A DNA stretch of 6,038 bases from Bacteroidota bacterium (lineage in GTDB: Bacteria; Bacteroidota; Bacteroidia; Chitinophagales; Chitinophagaceae). Positions 5,392 to 6,038 of the stretch are shown here, piece after piece. Below the pieces are notes generated by a model. It saw only the letters and a list, made by a program, of their open reading frames with translations. It did no database searches and was not told the origin of the DNA. The stretch covers positions 1-6,038 of the forward strand of contig JAEZDA010000029.1 of NCBI GenBank assembly GCA_023433345.1, in the 5' to 3' direction. The translations under genes and the position numbers were made by a program. Position 1 is the first letter of the stretch. Each line of letters opens with the position of its first letter.

Positions 5392-6038
5392 TTAAACCTT
5401 CGCAGCATCCATCAACTTCTTGCCTTTTTCAATCGCATCTTCCAATGTACCTACAAGGTTGAAAGCAGCTTCAGGATATTCATCCACTTCTCCATCCATA
5501 ATTGCGTTGAATCCACGGATAGTATCTTCGATAGGAACCAACACACCTTTTAAACCTGTGAATTGTTCAGCCACAAAGAAGGGCTGGCTAAGGAAACGCT
5601 GAACCTTACGGGCACGGCTAACCACCAATTTATCTTCATCACTCAATTCATCCAAACCAAGGATGGCAATGATATCCTGCAATTCTTTATAACGCTGGAG
5701 AATAAGCTTAACGCGATTGGCAGTGTTATAATGCAATTCACCACAAATAGCGGGAGTAAGGATACGGCTTGTACTATCCAGCGGATCCACAGCAGGATAG
5801 ATACCAAGATCGGCGATCTTACGGCTTAACACCGTAGTGGCATCAAGGTGGGCAAAGGTTGTTGCCGGAGCCGGATCGGTAAGATCATCTGCAGGCACAT
5901 ATACAGCCTGAACCGAAGTAATCGAACCGCTTTTTGTTGATGTGATCCTTTCCTGCATCAATCCCATTTCAGTTGCCAGTGTTGGCTGGTATCCCACCGC
6001 AGAAGGCATACGACCAAGAAGGGCCGACACCTCAGAAC
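5392..6038 (-). CDS. atpD: F1F0 ATP synthase beta subunit, C-terminal part (5' end outside window)
   Basis: This is the C-terminal part (about 215 residues of roughly 460-505) of the catalytic beta subunit of F1, which makes ATP from ADP and phosphate as gamma rotates. The frame is open through the right edge and starts with SEVSALLGRMPSAVGYQPTLATEMG, a hallmark of beta that lies after the P-loop, so the Walker A region and true start are outside; the GTG at 6030 is an internal valine codon. Further hallmarks are YVPADDLTDPAPATTFAHLDATTVLSR, YPAVDPLDSTSR and the DELSDED version of the DELSEED loop that contacts gamma, followed by VSRARKVQRFLSQPF. It ends in MDAAKV with TAA. It forms an operon with atpC; no alpha, gamma or delta genes follow, so the other subunits must lie elsewhere or upstream. 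Confidence 0.98.
   Translation of the reverse strand, partial: SEVSALLGRMPSAVGYQPTLATEMGLMQERITSTKSGSITSVQAVYVPADDLTDPAPATTFAHLDATTVLSRKIADLGIYPAVDPLDSTSRILTPAICGELHYNTANRVKLILQRYKELQDIIAILGLDELSDEDKLVVSRARKVQRFLSQPFFVAEQFTGLKGVLVPIEDTIRGFNAIMDGEVDEYPEAAFNLVGTLEDAIEKGKKLMDAAKV

Noticed and set aside
1..6038. Search for an undescribed multi-gene system, defence island, CRISPR or mobile element
   Set aside because: Every substantial frame is explained by a known housekeeping family; I found no transposase, integrase, tRNA attachment site or repeat-spacer pattern. The unusual signals are regulatory or repeat elements only.

Overview
The window looks like ordinary chromosome from a member of the Bacteroidota, probably close to Chitinophagaceae. 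The reasons are the moderate, slightly AT-rich composition, the near absence of Shine-Dalgarno sequences before well-supported starts, an ATP synthase epsilon subunit of only 83 residues encoded directly after atpD, and promoter-like sequences of the Bacteroidota TTTG / TAnnTTTG type. The assignment rests on reading the proteins, not on a database search.

Layout from left to right. Positions 1-1182 (minus strand) hold the start of the division and cell-wall (dcw) cluster: mraZ (1182-724), then two bases later rsmH (721 to beyond the left edge, about 240 of roughly 300 codons). Positions 1183-1360 are the mraZ control region. It carries four CAC-centred boxes at an exact 10-bp period, matching the known MraZ-box pattern, and further upstream four TGTGGATTG-like repeats spaced 10-11 bp. 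Positions 1361-2686 (minus) encode a two-transmembrane sensor histidine kinase with no response regulator beside it. Positions 2687-2843 are a divergent promoter region.

On the plus strand follow a YqgE/AlgH-family protein (2844-3395), a GA-rich 7-bp repeat tract (about 3403-3475), thioredoxin (3561-3857) and, 12 bases later, a membrane-anchored PlsC-type acyltransferase that must use a non-ATG start (3870-4817). Positions 4818-5122 are a convergent intergenic region with a strong GC-rich hairpin, a second weaker hairpin and the atp terminator. Positions 5123-6038 (minus) hold atpC and the C-terminal half of atpD, running off the right edge.

The genes serve separate housekeeping jobs: cell division control and 16S rRNA methylation, envelope sensing, redox, phospholipid synthesis and ATP synthesis. 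I see no mobile-element gene, CRISPR array, tRNA, rRNA or defence system. The non-routine content is regulatory: the two phased repeat arrays before mraZ, the polypurine repeat before trx, the GC-rich hairpins before the atp terminator, and a promoter so close to yqgE that its mRNA could be leaderless.
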